A DNA stretch of 64,000 nt from Aeromonas popoffii (GCF_000820025.1 NZ_CDBI01000079.1:169353-233352), one strand, 5' to 3'; counted from the stretch's first letter, positions 27,269-36,440 are shown. Made by a program: numbers and translations. The notes: a model not told the origin generated them from the letters alone.

Positions 27269-27316
27269 ATGAGCATTATTTTCGGAATGGAGCCGGGCCC
27301 CCGGCTCAGTGGTGAT
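27269..27316 (+). pseudogene. Decayed copy of the ruvC 5' end
   Basis: From ATG 27269 the frame reads [19 protein letters not shown] and stops; the true ruvC 89 bases later reads [18 protein letters not shown]. Roughly 70 percent of the bases match over about 50 positions, with the first 12 identical. This looks like a partial tandem duplicate of the gene start that has drifted. Confidence 0.6.
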
Positions 27317-27357
27317 GAGGGTGTGAGCCGCCCTCAGGCGTGCATGGCGGAGCTGCC

Positions 27358-27879
27358 ATGAGCATTATTCTGGGGATAGATCCGGGCTCCAGGATCACCG
27401 GCTATGGCGTTATCCGCATCGTCGCGGGCAAGGCGGAATACCTGGGTTCAGGTTGTATTCGCACCGACCTGGGCGAGCTGCCGTCCCGCCTCAAGCAGGT
27501 GTATGACGGGGTGAGCGAGATCATCACCCAGTTCAAGCCCGACGAGTTTGCCATAGAGCGGGTCTTCATGGCTCGCAACGCCGATTCGGCCCTGAAGCTG
27601 GGTCAGGCCAGGGGCAGCGCCATCGTCGCGGCGGTCAATGCCTTGCTGCCGGTGAGCGAATACTCGGCGACCCAGATCAAGCAGGCAGTGGTGGGCACGG
27701 GCGGCGCGGCCAAGGAGCAGGTGCAGCACATGGTGACCCATCTGCTCAAGCTGTCGGCCACGCCCCAGGCGGATGCGGCGGATGCGCTCGGGGTGGCTAT
27801 TTGCCACTTCCATACCCGCCAGAGCCTGATCAAAATGGCGGGGCGGGCCACCAGCTCGGTGCGCGGCCGCTATCGCTGA
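27358..27879 (+). CDS. ruvC: Holliday-junction resolvase RuvC
   Basis: The 173-residue product carries all four acidic catalytic residues of RuvC: Asp8 (GIDPGS), Glu67 (FAIERVF), Asp139 and Asp142 (DAADAL), and the conserved [10 protein letters not shown] segment. RuvC cuts Holliday junctions as a dimer together with RuvAB. ATG 27358 follows GGAG. It is normally found with yebC, ruvA and ruvB; none is present here. Its neighbours are an oxidoreductase and a lytic transglycosylase, and a decayed copy of its own start lies directly upstream. It may be an extra or relocated copy. Confidence 0.93.
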   Translation: MSIILGIDPGSRITGYGVIRIVAGKAEYLGSGCIRTDLGELPSRLKQVYDGVSEIITQFKPDEFAIERVFMARNADSALKLGQARGSAIVAAVNALLPVSEYSATQIKQAVVGTGGAAKEQVQHMVTHLLKLSATPQADAADALGVAICHFHTRQSLIKMAGRATSSVRGRYR

Positions 27880-27908
27880 AGCCTGCCGCGTCTGAAGACT
27901 AATGTGAG

Positions 27909-27935
27909 AGGAGGGCGCCCGGGCGCCCTCCTTGT
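27909..27935 (+). terminator. Terminator after ruvC
   Basis: GGAGGGCGCCC / GGGCGCCCTCC is a perfect GC-rich palindrome followed by TTGTTT. Confidence 0.75.
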
Positions 27936-28401
27936 TTATTCGTTGCGCCTGGCACGGCTCAGGTGCGCGCCACCCTTTGCTAAAAGCCTTAACCGAGTCA
28001 AGAGTTGTCTTGTCACATGGCGTGACTCCAATCGGGACAGCCAGCCTGCGGAGTGACGACAATCCTCTTTATTAATCAATGGCTTGTGACCTTTATTACA
28101 TCTTCTTGGCGAGACGTGGTTTACGTCGCCTCGTCATGTCACCCGCCCATAATGTGGCGCCGTTTAACAACGGCGACCTCGTGAGCCCCGGCTCCTTGCC
28201 CCGGGTTGCGCCGAACGTCGGTGCCATTCCGGGGGCCTTGGCCTATCGCGTGATTGCACCGAAAGCGTGATCCGTGACAAAAACGTGGGTATCAACAGGC
28301 CCCGTGAGGGGTATGCATTCAGACGTCGAGTTCGGGCTGGACAGCCGTGGGGCCGGGTATCAGGGGGATCTTGTGCCAGCGGTTGCGCCACGGGAGTGTG
28401 G
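27936..28401. other. 466-base stretch without a recognised gene
   Basis: It contains a small hairpin (CGCCGTT / AACGGCG around 28161-28178) and a 63-codon open frame (28079-28270, plus) that lacks a clear ribosome site. I see no family resemblance and no terminator-like end. A small RNA is possible but not supported. Confidence 0.3.
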
Positions 28402-29169
28402 TCACAGCCCCCGGGTGTGCAGCATCTCTTTATAGCGTTGATGTAATAGCTGCACCCGCTCCACATAGGCGCGGGTCTCGGCATAAGGGGGGATGCCCCC
28501 ATGTTTTTGCACCGCTCCGGCCCCCGCGTTGTAGGCCGCGGTCGCCAGCGCTATGTTGCCGTCATATTGCTTGAGCAGGCCTGACAGGTATTTCACCCCG
28601 CCAAAGATATTCTGCTCGGCTATCAGGGCATCGCCGACCCCCAGTTCGTGCGCCGTGGCCGGCATCAGCTGGGTCAGCCCCATGGCCCCCTTGCGGGAGA
28701 CCGCCAGCGGGTTGAAGGCGGATTCGGCGTGGATAAGCGCCCGGATGAGCGCGGGCTCCACCTGATAGGCCTTGGCTGCCGCCTGTATCGTGCTGGCGTA
28801 GTCGTAGAGGAAGAGGCCGGTCGTGTGCCAGTTGACCTTGGAGGCCGGGTCGCAGGCGTAGCAGTCGTTGAACAGCAGCAGCTCGTAGTGGCCCTGCTCC
28901 GGCATCATGTCGGAGTAGCGTATCACGCCGTTTTTCTGGACCGATTTGTAGACCTGGATCTGGCGTGTGCCGGGCGGCAGGCTGGTGGTCAGCCGGCTGG
29001 GGTCGGGGAGTGCGCTGGGCGCGGGCATTGACGTGGGAGCCACCAGAGGAACGGGGAGGGGGGCTTGCGCCTCTGTGGTCAGGATCACCACCTCGGCCGG
29101 TGGGGGAGTCTGGCTCCAGCCGGGCGGGGAAAACAGCGGGATCAATCCCATCAACATCCATGATTTCAA
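28402..29169 (-). CDS. Exported lytic transglycosylase (SLT family 1)
   Basis: The 255-residue product has a short signal peptide, a Pro-rich spacer (residues 22-66), a strand-rich segment with VYKSVQKNGVIRYSDMMP, and an SLT domain from about 122. That domain has the catalytic Glu149 in HAESAFNP, GAMGLTQLMP and NAGAGAV...PPYAETRAYV. It cleaves peptidoglycan to 1,6-anhydro products in the periplasm. The two cysteines in NDCYACDP may be disulfide-linked. Monocistronic, next to the amylase gene on the same strand but separated by a terminator. Confidence 0.92.
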   Translation of the reverse strand: MKSWMLMGLIPLFSPPGWSQTPPPAEVVILTTEAQAPLPVPLVAPTSMPAPSALPDPSRLTTSLPPGTRQIQVYKSVQKNGVIRYSDMMPEQGHYELLLFNDCYACDPASKVNWHTTGLFLYDYASTIQAAAKAYQVEPALIRALIHAESAFNPLAVSRKGAMGLTQLMPATAHELGVGDALIAEQNIFGGVKYLSGLLKQYDGNIALATAAYNAGAGAVQKHGGIPPYAETRAYVERVQLLHQRYKEMLHTRGL

Positions 29170-29265
29170 CGGCTTGCTCCTTCAGCCTCGTTAGGCTTGT
29201 TGAGTAAAGCATCATGACGGTGGCAGAACAAGCTGCCGATGATCGCGGCGCCTGAAATAAACCGG

Positions 29266-29298
29266 CAAAAAGAGGGGCCGCACGGTGGCGGCCCCGGT
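29266..29298 (-). terminator. Terminator after the amylase gene
   Basis: GGGGCCGC / GCGGCCCC around a six-base loop; the plus strand shows AAAAAGA on its left, giving a U-run for the minus-strand transcript. Confidence 0.8.
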
Positions 29299-29312
29299 TT
29301 GATCTCTCTTTC

Positions 29313-30710
29313 TTATTCCTGCAGCCAGAGCCGGGCGCTGCGGGCAGGAATGGCGACCCGCACCCACTGGCTCTGCACATTGAGCAGCGCGTTCTGATCG
29401 AGCACGTCCCGGTAGTTGCGATACCAGTTCATCTCGAACTTGGCGGTATCGAGCCAGTACTCCTGCTCGTAGTCACATTTGTTAATGCCGACCAGCCCCA
29501 GCTTGCCGCGTTTGAACAGCACGAAGCAGTCGCCGCTGCCGATGAGCTGCATGGGCTGGCCCTGCACCGCATTGTGGAAGCGGATCATTCCCTTGAGATC
29601 TGCGCGTTGGTAATAATCTTGCCAGCGCAGCCCATCCTTGGCCTGGGTCTCGCCGTGATCGGAATAGACCAGCGGTGAGCCACCATCGCGGCCAAGCAGA
29701 TAGGCATAGGCCAGCGTCTCGTCGGTCTGGTTGAGGATCTGGTAGCGAAAGCCATCGTTGGTGGGAATGTCGTGGGTGATGGTGAAGGTGATGGCCCGGT
29801 TGCCCGGCAGGGCCTGTCCGTAGGCCCCCGGATCCGCCAGCAGGTTCATGCTGCCGCCATAACCCAAGGCCCCGCGCAGGGAGTTAAACAGCAGGAAGTC
29901 ATAGGCCCCCTGACCGCTGCTGTCGAGATAAGGTTTGAGGAAGCGTTCGTAATCCGTGCTGCCGGCGCCCCCCGACGTGACCACCTCGCCAAACACATGC
30001 ACGCCCTGTTTTATCTCGGGGGTGAACACGGCGTTGATCTGGTAATTGCTCATGTGCTTGACCGCATCGACCCGAAAGCCCTTGATCCCCATCCCCTTGA
30101 GCGCCTTGAGATAGGCCTGCTGCTGGCTCACCACCCAGTTGTTGGGGTCGAGATCCGGCAGCCCCTTGTCACCGGCGCCACCGCACAGGCGCCAGTACTG
30201 GACGTGACCCGGATCGTGCCAGTCGGTGATGCAGCCTTCGGGGTGAAAATCCGATCCGGCCAGCAAGTTCTGCCCCAGATCACCAAACAGCCTCTGGCGC
30301 TCGAAGTAGGCCGGGTTAGCCGCATACTGGTCGAGCAGCGCGCTGCCGGGGTAGTTGAGATCGCTGCGCTTCCAGCTCTCGTTGGCCATGTGATTGAGCA
30401 CTACGTCCGCATAGACGGCAATGCCCCGCGCCTGCATGGCGGCGATCAGTTGCTCGAGATCCTGCTTGTTGCCAAGGGGGGTGTCGATAAGGCGCAGATC
30501 CTGCGGTTGATAGCGTGCCCACCACTCGTTGCCGGATGATTTGAGGGGGGGCGAAATGAGCACCTGCTTGTAGCCGGCGGCCTTGATGAGATCGGCCTTG
30601 GCGGTGACGTCACTGTATTTCCAGTTGAAGGCGTGCAGTATGACGTCGGCTTGCGCCAGCGGGGCGATCAGCATGCCTGCGATCACCCAGATTCCCGCGA
30701 TTTTTTTCAT
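29313..30710 (-). CDS. amyA: Secreted alpha-amylase (GH13)
   Basis: The 465-residue product has a signal peptide (MKKIAGIWVIAGMLIAPLAQA) and GH13 motifs: region I DVVLNHMA, region II GFRVDAVKH with the nucleophile Asp, region III FGEVV with the acid Glu, and region IV FTITHD. It hydrolyses starch outside the cell. ATG 30710 is chosen because AAGGA precedes it and the signal peptide starts there; the longer frame reads through the palindrome upstream. A 20-base perfect palindrome lies 20 to 40 bases upstream of the start. Confidence 0.95.
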   Translation of the reverse strand: MKKIAGIWVIAGMLIAPLAQADVILHAFNWKYSDVTAKADLIKAAGYKQVLISPPLKSSGNEWWARYQPQDLRLIDTPLGNKQDLEQLIAAMQARGIAVYADVVLNHMANESWKRSDLNYPGSALLDQYAANPAYFERQRLFGDLGQNLLAGSDFHPEGCITDWHDPGHVQYWRLCGGAGDKGLPDLDPNNWVVSQQQAYLKALKGMGIKGFRVDAVKHMSNYQINAVFTPEIKQGVHVFGEVVTSGGAGSTDYERFLKPYLDSSGQGAYDFLLFNSLRGALGYGGSMNLLADPGAYGQALPGNRAITFTITHDIPTNDGFRYQILNQTDETLAYAYLLGRDGGSPLVYSDHGETQAKDGLRWQDYYQRADLKGMIRFHNAVQGQPMQLIGSGDCFVLFKRGKLGLVGINKCDYEQEYWLDTAKFEMNWYRNYRDVLDQNALLNVQSQWVRVAIPARSARLWLQE

Positions 30711-30728
30711 TATTGTCAGTCCTTGTTT

Positions 30729-30748
30729 GGGTGCCCATATGGGCACCC
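30729..30748. promoter_or_regulatory. Perfect 20-bp palindrome upstream of amyA
   Basis: GGGTGCCCATATGGGCACCC reads the same on both strands. It lies in the amylase leader or promoter. It could be an operator for a dimeric repressor or fold as a hairpin in the mRNA. I do not recognise the binding protein. Confidence 0.6.
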
Positions 30749-30891
30749 ATAGCCTCACACTGGTCTGGCTGGCCGGCAATCTCATTTTGGCTGTTTTGTG
30801 AGCACTTTCAAAGGGGCATATGCGGATCTGTGACGGCTTGCATGAAACCGCCGAGCCCTGTCATGAGCGACTTACCCAGGATGTAATCGGC

Positions 30892-32043
30892 TCAGTCGAG
30901 GCCATTGTTGTAGAGCGGCTGCCAGGCACAGAAACGCTGGCCGTTGCGGCTGTTTTGCAGCCAGAAACGGTTGCAGTTGTCGTCGTAGTTGCTGGTGCCG
31001 ACGTTGACCGCATAGCTGCTCAGACGCTGCCCCTGCAGGGACTGGAACACCCCGTTGTAGAGCAGGGAGAAATGCAGGTGCGGGCCCGTGGAGGAGCCGC
31101 CCTCGCACAGGGCTTCGTTGCGATTGCTGGCATAGGTGCCGATAGGGGTGTCGGCGGCCACGTAGTCACCGCTGCGAACCGAGATGCCGCTCATGTGGTA
31201 ATAGTTGGTGGCCCAGCCATTGGGGGCCGTGATCCGCACCTGGCAGCGGGAGAAGACGGTGACGGTCCCGCCGTTGGCCGCGGTGACCGTATAGGTGGCG
31301 CTGCCCCACCCCGGCCAGTCGTAGGAGACATCGATGGAGGAGTAGGGAGAGCCCGAGCCGGTATGGGAGTGGGCGCCGTTCACCTGCCAGCTGTAACCCT
31401 GGCGCCAGGGCAGCTGGAACTGGCCACCGGCCAGCCGGTCCGACGGTGTGACCGTCTGCGCTCTGGGCGAGATCATGGCCTCCTTGCCAAACAGGGTCTG
31501 CCACTGCTCGCTCAACTGCTGCCGCTCGTGGGGGGCAAGCAGGCTGGCCAGAGCGGCCTGGTGCGCGGCGAGCGGGGACAGCGCGGGGGCATTGCGCAAC
31601 TGGGCCAGGGCCTGATAAAAGCGCGCAGAGAGCTGGCGCGCCATCTGCTCGAACTGGTTATCGAATCCCCGGGCCTTGACCAGCCGGGCGAACGGGGCCG
31701 CCATGGCTTGTTCCGAGGGGGCCGAGATGAGCTGGCTGCTCGCCTCCATCAGGGCCAGCAGCAGTTGGGGGTTGAGGCTGGTGATGCCGATCCAGTGCAG
31801 GATCACCTCCTCCTTGGGCAGCAGGTGAGGCGCCTGTTGCAGCAGGAAGTCGTGCAGATCGAATGCCATGGCTGCCTCGCCAAACACGAAGTGGGCCTCG
31901 TCCAGTGGCACTGTGACAGCGTCAGTGGCGCTGAGCTGCTGTCGGGTGAAGTGGTAGGGAGCAAGCGGGGTGTGGATGTCGCCGGCCCAGCTGGCGGTAG
32001 GGAGCAAGGCCAGCATCAGCAGTGAAGGAATGGGTCTGAACAT
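30892..32043 (-). CDS. LasA-type secreted M23 metalloprotease (staphylolysin)
   Basis: The 383-residue product has a signal peptide (MFRPIPSLLMLALLPTASWA), a propeptide of about 180 residues, and an M23 (LasA/lysostaphin-like) domain. The zinc ligands are visible as HSHTGSGSPYSSIDVSYD (His and Asp) and the GPHLHFSL motif. A C-terminal part with a cysteine pair region (NCNRFWLQNS, FCAWQP) is typical of LasA. It cuts Gly-Gly bonds in staphylococcal cross-bridges and elastin. ATG 32043 has AAGGAGAT at the right spacing; the longer frame is rejected. Monocistronic. Confidence 0.93.
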   Translation of the reverse strand: MFRPIPSLLMLALLPTASWAGDIHTPLAPYHFTRQQLSATDAVTVPLDEAHFVFGEAAMAFDLHDFLLQQAPHLLPKEEVILHWIGITSLNPQLLLALMEASSQLISAPSEQAMAAPFARLVKARGFDNQFEQMARQLSARFYQALAQLRNAPALSPLAAHQAALASLLAPHERQQLSEQWQTLFGKEAMISPRAQTVTPSDRLAGGQFQLPWRQGYSWQVNGAHSHTGSGSPYSSIDVSYDWPGWGSATYTVTAANGGTVTVFSRCQVRITAPNGWATNYYHMSGISVRSGDYVAADTPIGTYASNRNEALCEGGSSTGPHLHFSLLYNGVFQSLQGQRLSSYAVNVGTSNYDDNCNRFWLQNSRNGQRFCAWQPLYNNGLD

Positions 32044-32498
32044 GGTATCTCCTTGGCAAGGGGGTGAGGTGTCAGCGTGGGAGTGATCCCACTCAGGCAA
32101 CGACAGCGCGACGCTATGCCAAGGTTTCACCATAGGGTGACAGGTCAGAATTGCTACTCGAATGAGGCTTTTGTTGCAGTGAATGATCAGTGTTAATTGT
32201 TAACAAATGTTTACAAAAATATTTTATGATACTCAATCGGCGCTATTTGATGTTCGAGCAAGGCCTTGCCGTAAAATCGGGCGGTTCGCGCAAGCAGTGC
32301 CCGTGCGGGGGATAGCGTGATAGGCTTGCCCCCGACTTCCTGCGGCCAGCCGCCTGTTGAAAAGTGCGCAAGCCGGGTTGTTATTGGCTGTTTTGTTATT
32401 AAATGGCGTGATATCTTGCCGGTTAATCTGGTCGGATCTCTCTCCGAACTGCAACTGAATATTGAGGACTGGGCCGAGTGTCCAAGGATGGAACGGGT
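32044..32498. other. Upstream region between the LasA and GNAT genes
   Basis: This roughly 450-base divergent region should carry both promoters. It has an AT-rich stretch with GTTAATTGTTAACAA-like sequence around 32190-32215. Beyond that I see no gene and no certain site. Confidence 0.35.
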
Positions 32499-32957
32499 GT
32501 GATAAGCAAGCGGGCGATGGCGATCACGTTTGAAGAGTACTGTGATGCGGATCTTTCCCTAATCAGGGACTACTACGAAACCACTTTCTCCCATTACGTG
32601 CCGGATCTGGCCGAGCGTATCTTCGTGGTGCGCGACGCTAACTGGCTGGTGGGCGTCGTGCGTCTGCGCGACGAAGAGGATTACTACCACCTGTGCGGCT
32701 TTCGCTTGCTGCCCCATTACCAGTCGTTGGGACTGGGCTCCCGTCTGTTGCAGCACGCCTGCAACGATCTGCTGGACAAGCCGGTGGTGTGCCAGGCATT
32801 GCCGTTCGAGAAGCCGTTTTACCTCAAGGCCGGTTTTACCGACCTACCCCTGCACGAGCTGGATGGCCCGCTCTTCTCCCTCTATGACCAGCAGCGCGAA
32901 CAGGGTTACCAGATCGAGCTGCTGGTGCGTCAGGCCCAGGCCCCCGCCTACAACTAA
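32499..32957 (+). CDS. GNAT-family N-acetyltransferase
   Basis: The product of about 152 residues has the GNAT core: WLVGVVRLRDEEDYYHLCGFRLLP (beta 4), the acetyl-CoA loop QSLGLGSRLLQHA, and PFYLKAGF near the C-terminus. The substrate is unknown. Start choice is uncertain: GTG 32499 with AAGGA ten bases upstream is used; ATG 32517 and GTG 32478 are alternatives. It is convergent with the DUF1439 gene downstream. Confidence 0.85.
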   Translation: MISKRAMAITFEEYCDADLSLIRDYYETTFSHYVPDLAERIFVVRDANWLVGVVRLRDEEDYYHLCGFRLLPHYQSLGLGSRLLQHACNDLLDKPVVCQALPFEKPFYLKAGFTDLPLHELDGPLFSLYDQQREQGYQIELLVRQAQAPAYN

Positions 32958-32961
32958 AGGC

Positions 32962-33504
32962 TCATTTGGGGTTGGTTAGCAGGTGAATTTTGCCTGGTGA
33001 CAGCTCAATCCCCAGCAGATTCTCTTTCAACCAGGCCTGGTTCGTGTCCTTGTCGTTGAGGCGATAGACAGGTTGGGTCTCCAGCCGTTTCTCCATGCTC
33101 TGCAGCAGCATGCCCAGCATGAAGCCGAACTTCTGCTGCGCCGCCTCCGGTTCCAGCTTGTACTCAATCAACTTCATGTTGTCGAGGAAGAGTGCGCTCT
33201 GGGCCTTGTCATAGCGCGGCCTGGCCTCGTAGGTCATGTTCAGGCGCGCGTCGTATTCGGTCTGATCCGGCAGGGTGATTTTCAGCTTGCCCTTGCCATA
33301 GACACGGGCGGTATCCGGGCTCTGGCGCCCAATCTGGACGTCGCTCTGCTCGAGCTGCACATGGGCCTTGATGATACCGGGCAGCTCCAGCTGTTTGTTC
33401 ACTTGTACCTGGGATTGCAGGTACTGGTTTATCTGTTGCTCATTGATGTCATATGAGCCTTGGCCTAGCATGGCCAGACTCAGCAGCATAGATTGCAGGA
33501 TCAT
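32962..33504 (-). CDS. YceB-like DUF1439 protein
   Basis: The 180-residue product matches the YceB pattern: ITEQEINQYL-like start (DINEQQINQYLQSQ), ELPGIIKAHVQLEQSDVQIGR, FLDNMKLIEYKLEP and a C-terminal GIELSPGKIHLL. The family is an SMP-like lipid-handling or membrane-associated protein of unknown function. Unlike YceB, the N-terminal hydrophobic segment (MILQSMLLSLAMLGQGS) has no lipobox cysteine, so it is probably a soluble periplasmic or anchored protein. It diverges from the cardiolipin synthase gene. Confidence 0.82.
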   Translation of the reverse strand: MILQSMLLSLAMLGQGSYDINEQQINQYLQSQVQVNKQLELPGIIKAHVQLEQSDVQIGRQSPDTARVYGKGKLKITLPDQTEYDARLNMTYEARPRYDKAQSALFLDNMKLIEYKLEPEAAQQKFGFMLGMLLQSMEKRLETQPVYRLNDKDTNQAWLKENLLGIELSPGKIHLLTNPK

Positions 33505-33600
33505 GCTAACGACCTGATAGAATGGGTGTGTTTTACAGCATACCATCCTGGCCCCGTGGGATCTGCCCACCGCGGCCACTCTGGTGTACAAGGAGTTCTC

Positions 33601-35082
33601 TTGATCAATGGCTTGGAGCACGACATCCAGCTGCTGTTTTCCCAGTTCCTCGGCGGGTTGCTGCTGCTATTTCACACCGTGATTGTGGCGGGGGTTTCCC
33701 TGCGGGTGGTGATGAAACGGCGCCCCATCGGCGTCTCGCTGGCCTGGCTGGCGCTTATCTATGCCATCCCGTTTGCCGGGGTCGGTTTCTACGTGCTGTT
33801 TGGCGAGATCCGTCTTGGCCGCCGCCGCGCCGAACGGGCTCAGGCCATGTACCGCCCTTACGCCATCTGGATCCGCCAGCTGGCCCGCCTCTTCCCCCAA
33901 CACTGCTGCGAGGTGGGCAGCAAGGCCCAACCGCTGCACGATCTGATCCAGAGCAGGCTGTCGATGCCCATGCTCTCCGGCAACCGGATGACGCTGCTGA
34001 GCAAGCCGGAATCCATTTTGTGCGAGATAGTGCGCGACATCCGTCAATCCTCCCAGTCCTGCTATCTGGAGTTCTACATCTGGCACCCGGGTGGCGATGT
34101 TGACGAAGTGTGCGAGGCGCTGATGGAAGTGGCGGCGCGCGGCGTGGATTGTCGTCTGCTGCTCGATTCCATGGGCAGCAAGGCCTTCTTCCGCTCGCCC
34201 TGGCCGAAGAAGTTGCGCAAGGCGGGAGTCAAGCTGGTGGAGGCGCTGCCGGTCGGCGCCTGGCGCATCCCGTTCCAGCGCCAGGATCTGCGCATGCACC
34301 GCAAGCTGGTGGTGATCGACGACAGAGTGAGTTACACCGGTTCCATGAACATGGTGGATCCCCGCTTCTTCAAGCAGAACGCCGGGGTCGGCCAGTGGGT
34401 AGACATCATGATCCGGGTGCAGGGGCCCATGGTGCCGCTGATGTGGTCCATCTTCGTCTGGGACTGGGAGATGGAGACCGGCGAGCGGCTGCTCGACAGC
34501 CTGCAGCACGAGCCCGAGGCCTGGCCCCAGAGCAACTACCGGGCCCAGCTCATTCCGTCAGGTCCCTTCGTCGGCGGCGACTGCATCCAGCAGAGCCTGC
34601 TGCTGGCCATCTATCAGGCCCGTCACCATCTGGTGCTGACCACCCCCTATTTCGTGCCGGACGATCCGCTGGCGGCGGCGCTCTCCTCGGCGGCGGCGCG
34701 CGGGGTGAAGGTGCAACTGGTGTTGCCGGCGCGCAACGACTCCCTGATGGCCAATCATGCCTGCAACGCCTTCATGGAAGAGCTGCTGGAGGCCGGGGTC
34801 GAGGTCTACCGCTACGATGCCGGGCTGCTACACACCAAGAGCGTGCTGGTGGATGACGACTTCGCCCTGGTGGGCACAGTGAATCTGGATAGGCGTAGCC
34901 TCTGGCTCAACTTCGAGGTGACCCTGCTCATCGACAACCCGGTTTTTGTCGCCGAGATGACCCAGCTGGTACAGGGCTACATGATAGAGGCGACCCCCAT
35001 GTCGCTGGCCAAGTGGCGCGCCCGCCCCTGGTACAAGAAGGTGATGGAGAACATCTTTTATCTGTTCAGTCCCTTGCTGTGA
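33601..35082 (+). CDS. cls: Cardiolipin synthase
   Basis: The 493-residue protein has two N-terminal membrane helices (LLLLFHTVIVAGVSLRVVMKRR and SLAWLALIYAIPFAGVGFYVLFGE) and two phospholipase-D HKD motifs: HRKLVVIDDRVSYTGSMNM and HTKSVLVDDDFALVGTVNL. It condenses phosphatidylglycerol into cardiolipin at the inner membrane. TTG 33601 is taken as start: AGGAG sits five bases upstream and the length then matches E. coli ClsA (486). The longer frame lacks a ribosome site. Confidence 0.93.
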   Translation: MINGLEHDIQLLFSQFLGGLLLLFHTVIVAGVSLRVVMKRRPIGVSLAWLALIYAIPFAGVGFYVLFGEIRLGRRRAERAQAMYRPYAIWIRQLARLFPQHCCEVGSKAQPLHDLIQSRLSMPMLSGNRMTLLSKPESILCEIVRDIRQSSQSCYLEFYIWHPGGDVDEVCEALMEVAARGVDCRLLLDSMGSKAFFRSPWPKKLRKAGVKLVEALPVGAWRIPFQRQDLRMHRKLVVIDDRVSYTGSMNMVDPRFFKQNAGVGQWVDIMIRVQGPMVPLMWSIFVWDWEMETGERLLDSLQHEPEAWPQSNYRAQLIPSGPFVGGDCIQQSLLLAIYQARHHLVLTTPYFVPDDPLAAALSSAAARGVKVQLVLPARNDSLMANHACNAFMEELLEAGVEVYRYDAGLLHTKSVLVDDDFALVGTVNLDRRSLWLNFEVTLLIDNPVFVAEMTQLVQGYMIEATPMSLAKWRARPWYKKVMENIFYLFSPLL

Positions 35083-35177
35083 CAGCACATATTTGCGGCC
35101 GAGGCCGAATTGGACTTGCCTAGCCCCGATATGGCCCCGTAGAGTGCGGCAATGAGCCTTTGGAGAATCATATAAAG

Positions 35178-36440
35178 ATGAAGAAGCGAGTAGCGCTGGC
35201 CGTCGGTGCGGCCCTGGTAGTCGGTGGATTGGGTGCCTGCTGGTACACGGGCAATACGTTCGATCGCATCATGGCCGAGCAGATTGCCAAGGTGAAGCAG
35301 GAGAGCGGCATCGAGCTGACCTGGCTGCCCGGCGCCAGCAACCTGTTCACCCGCGATGGCGTGCTGAAGGTGGTGGTCACGCCGGAGACCCTGGCCCACC
35401 TGGATGGTCAGCTGGAAGGGAGCGAGCCGGTCGGGGCGCAGTTCATCGTCAACAGCCGTATCCTGCCGCTCTATATCAAGAGCCACATGTTGCTTGATAC
35501 CACACAGGGCTCGCTGGCCCCGGTGTTCAGCTCGCTCAAGCTGGAGCAGTGGCAATTTGGCATAGAGTCGGTCAGTAGCCTGTGGACCGCCAGCAACAGC
35601 AGTCGCTTCTGGGCCAACGAATTCAAGGTCAAGCAGGGGCTCGACGAGTTCAGTTTCCTGCCCATGAAGGGCGACTACCACGGTGATTTGGAAGGCAATG
35701 GTCACGTCACCTTCCACTGGCAGGGCATGACGCTGCACGAAGAGCAGAGCAAGATGGACATGGTGCTGGCCGAGCTTAAGGGCAGTGCCGACATGGCCGA
35801 AATCAGCGGCATCTGGCTCTCTCCCCGCAGTAACATGTCTCTCTCCGCGCTGTCGGTGCAACTGCCTGACAGCGTCAAGGTGTCACTGCAGGGGCTGACC
35901 ACGGAAACCCAGCTGGCAGGGGACGATGCCCAGACCCTCTCCAGCAGCTATCGGGTGAAGCTGAACACCCTCAATCTGGAGAACGAGACCGACAACCTGG
36001 CGCTGACCCAGAGCAAGCTGGCCCTGAATCTCAAAGGACTGGATCTGGAAGGCTATCAGGCGCTGCAGGCCGTGAGCGGCCAAGGGGTGGAAGATCAAGC
36101 CATTCAGCAGGCGCTGGACAAGTTGCTCAAGCGCGGCGCGACTCTGGAGCTGGTGGAGTTGGGCGCTCAGCTCAACGGCGAGCCCGTCGCCATGAAGGGG
36201 GACGTCACGCTGGCGGCCACCTCGCTGGAGCAGCTGTTCAACAGTGAAGAGGGGATGCATGCCCTGTCCGGTCTGCTGCATGCCAACCTCAGCGGCAAGC
36301 TGGGCAAGGCGGTACCGCAACTGGCTCCCATGCTGGAACAGCTTACTGCCATGGGCTATCTCAAGGCGGACAACGCCCAGCTGACTGCCGAGCTGAAGCT
36401 CGACAAGGGTGTCATGACCATCAATGGTCTGCCGCTGTAA
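35178..36440 (+). CDS. DUF945 (YdgA-like) exported protein
   Basis: The 420-residue protein starts with a membrane anchor or signal (MKKRVALAVGAALVVGGLGACW) and continues as a long beta-rich region with repeated ELKG/LKLEQ patterns typical of DUF945/YdgA. The C-terminal ADNAQLTAELKLDKGVMTINGLPL is the family ending. Function unknown; a periplasmic or inner-membrane role is expected. The cysteine at residue 21 follows GLGA and might be lipidated, but the lipobox is not perfect. A strong terminator follows. Confidence 0.87.
   Translation: MKKRVALAVGAALVVGGLGACWYTGNTFDRIMAEQIAKVKQESGIELTWLPGASNLFTRDGVLKVVVTPETLAHLDGQLEGSEPVGAQFIVNSRILPLYIKSHMLLDTTQGSLAPVFSSLKLEQWQFGIESVSSLWTASNSSRFWANEFKVKQGLDEFSFLPMKGDYHGDLEGNGHVTFHWQGMTLHEEQSKMDMVLAELKGSADMAEISGIWLSPRSNMSLSALSVQLPDSVKVSLQGLTTETQLAGDDAQTLSSSYRVKLNTLNLENETDNLALTQSKLALNLKGLDLEGYQALQAVSGQGVEDQAIQQALDKLLKRGATLELVELGAQLNGEPVAMKGDVTLAATSLEQLFNSEEGMHALSGLLHANLSGKLGKAVPQLAPMLEQLTAMGYLKADNAQLTAELKLDKGVMTINGLPL

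Noticed and set aside
30820..32025. Plus-strand 401-codon frame opposite the LasA gene
   Set aside because: Antisense shadow; LasA motifs and signal peptide on the minus strand are decisive.
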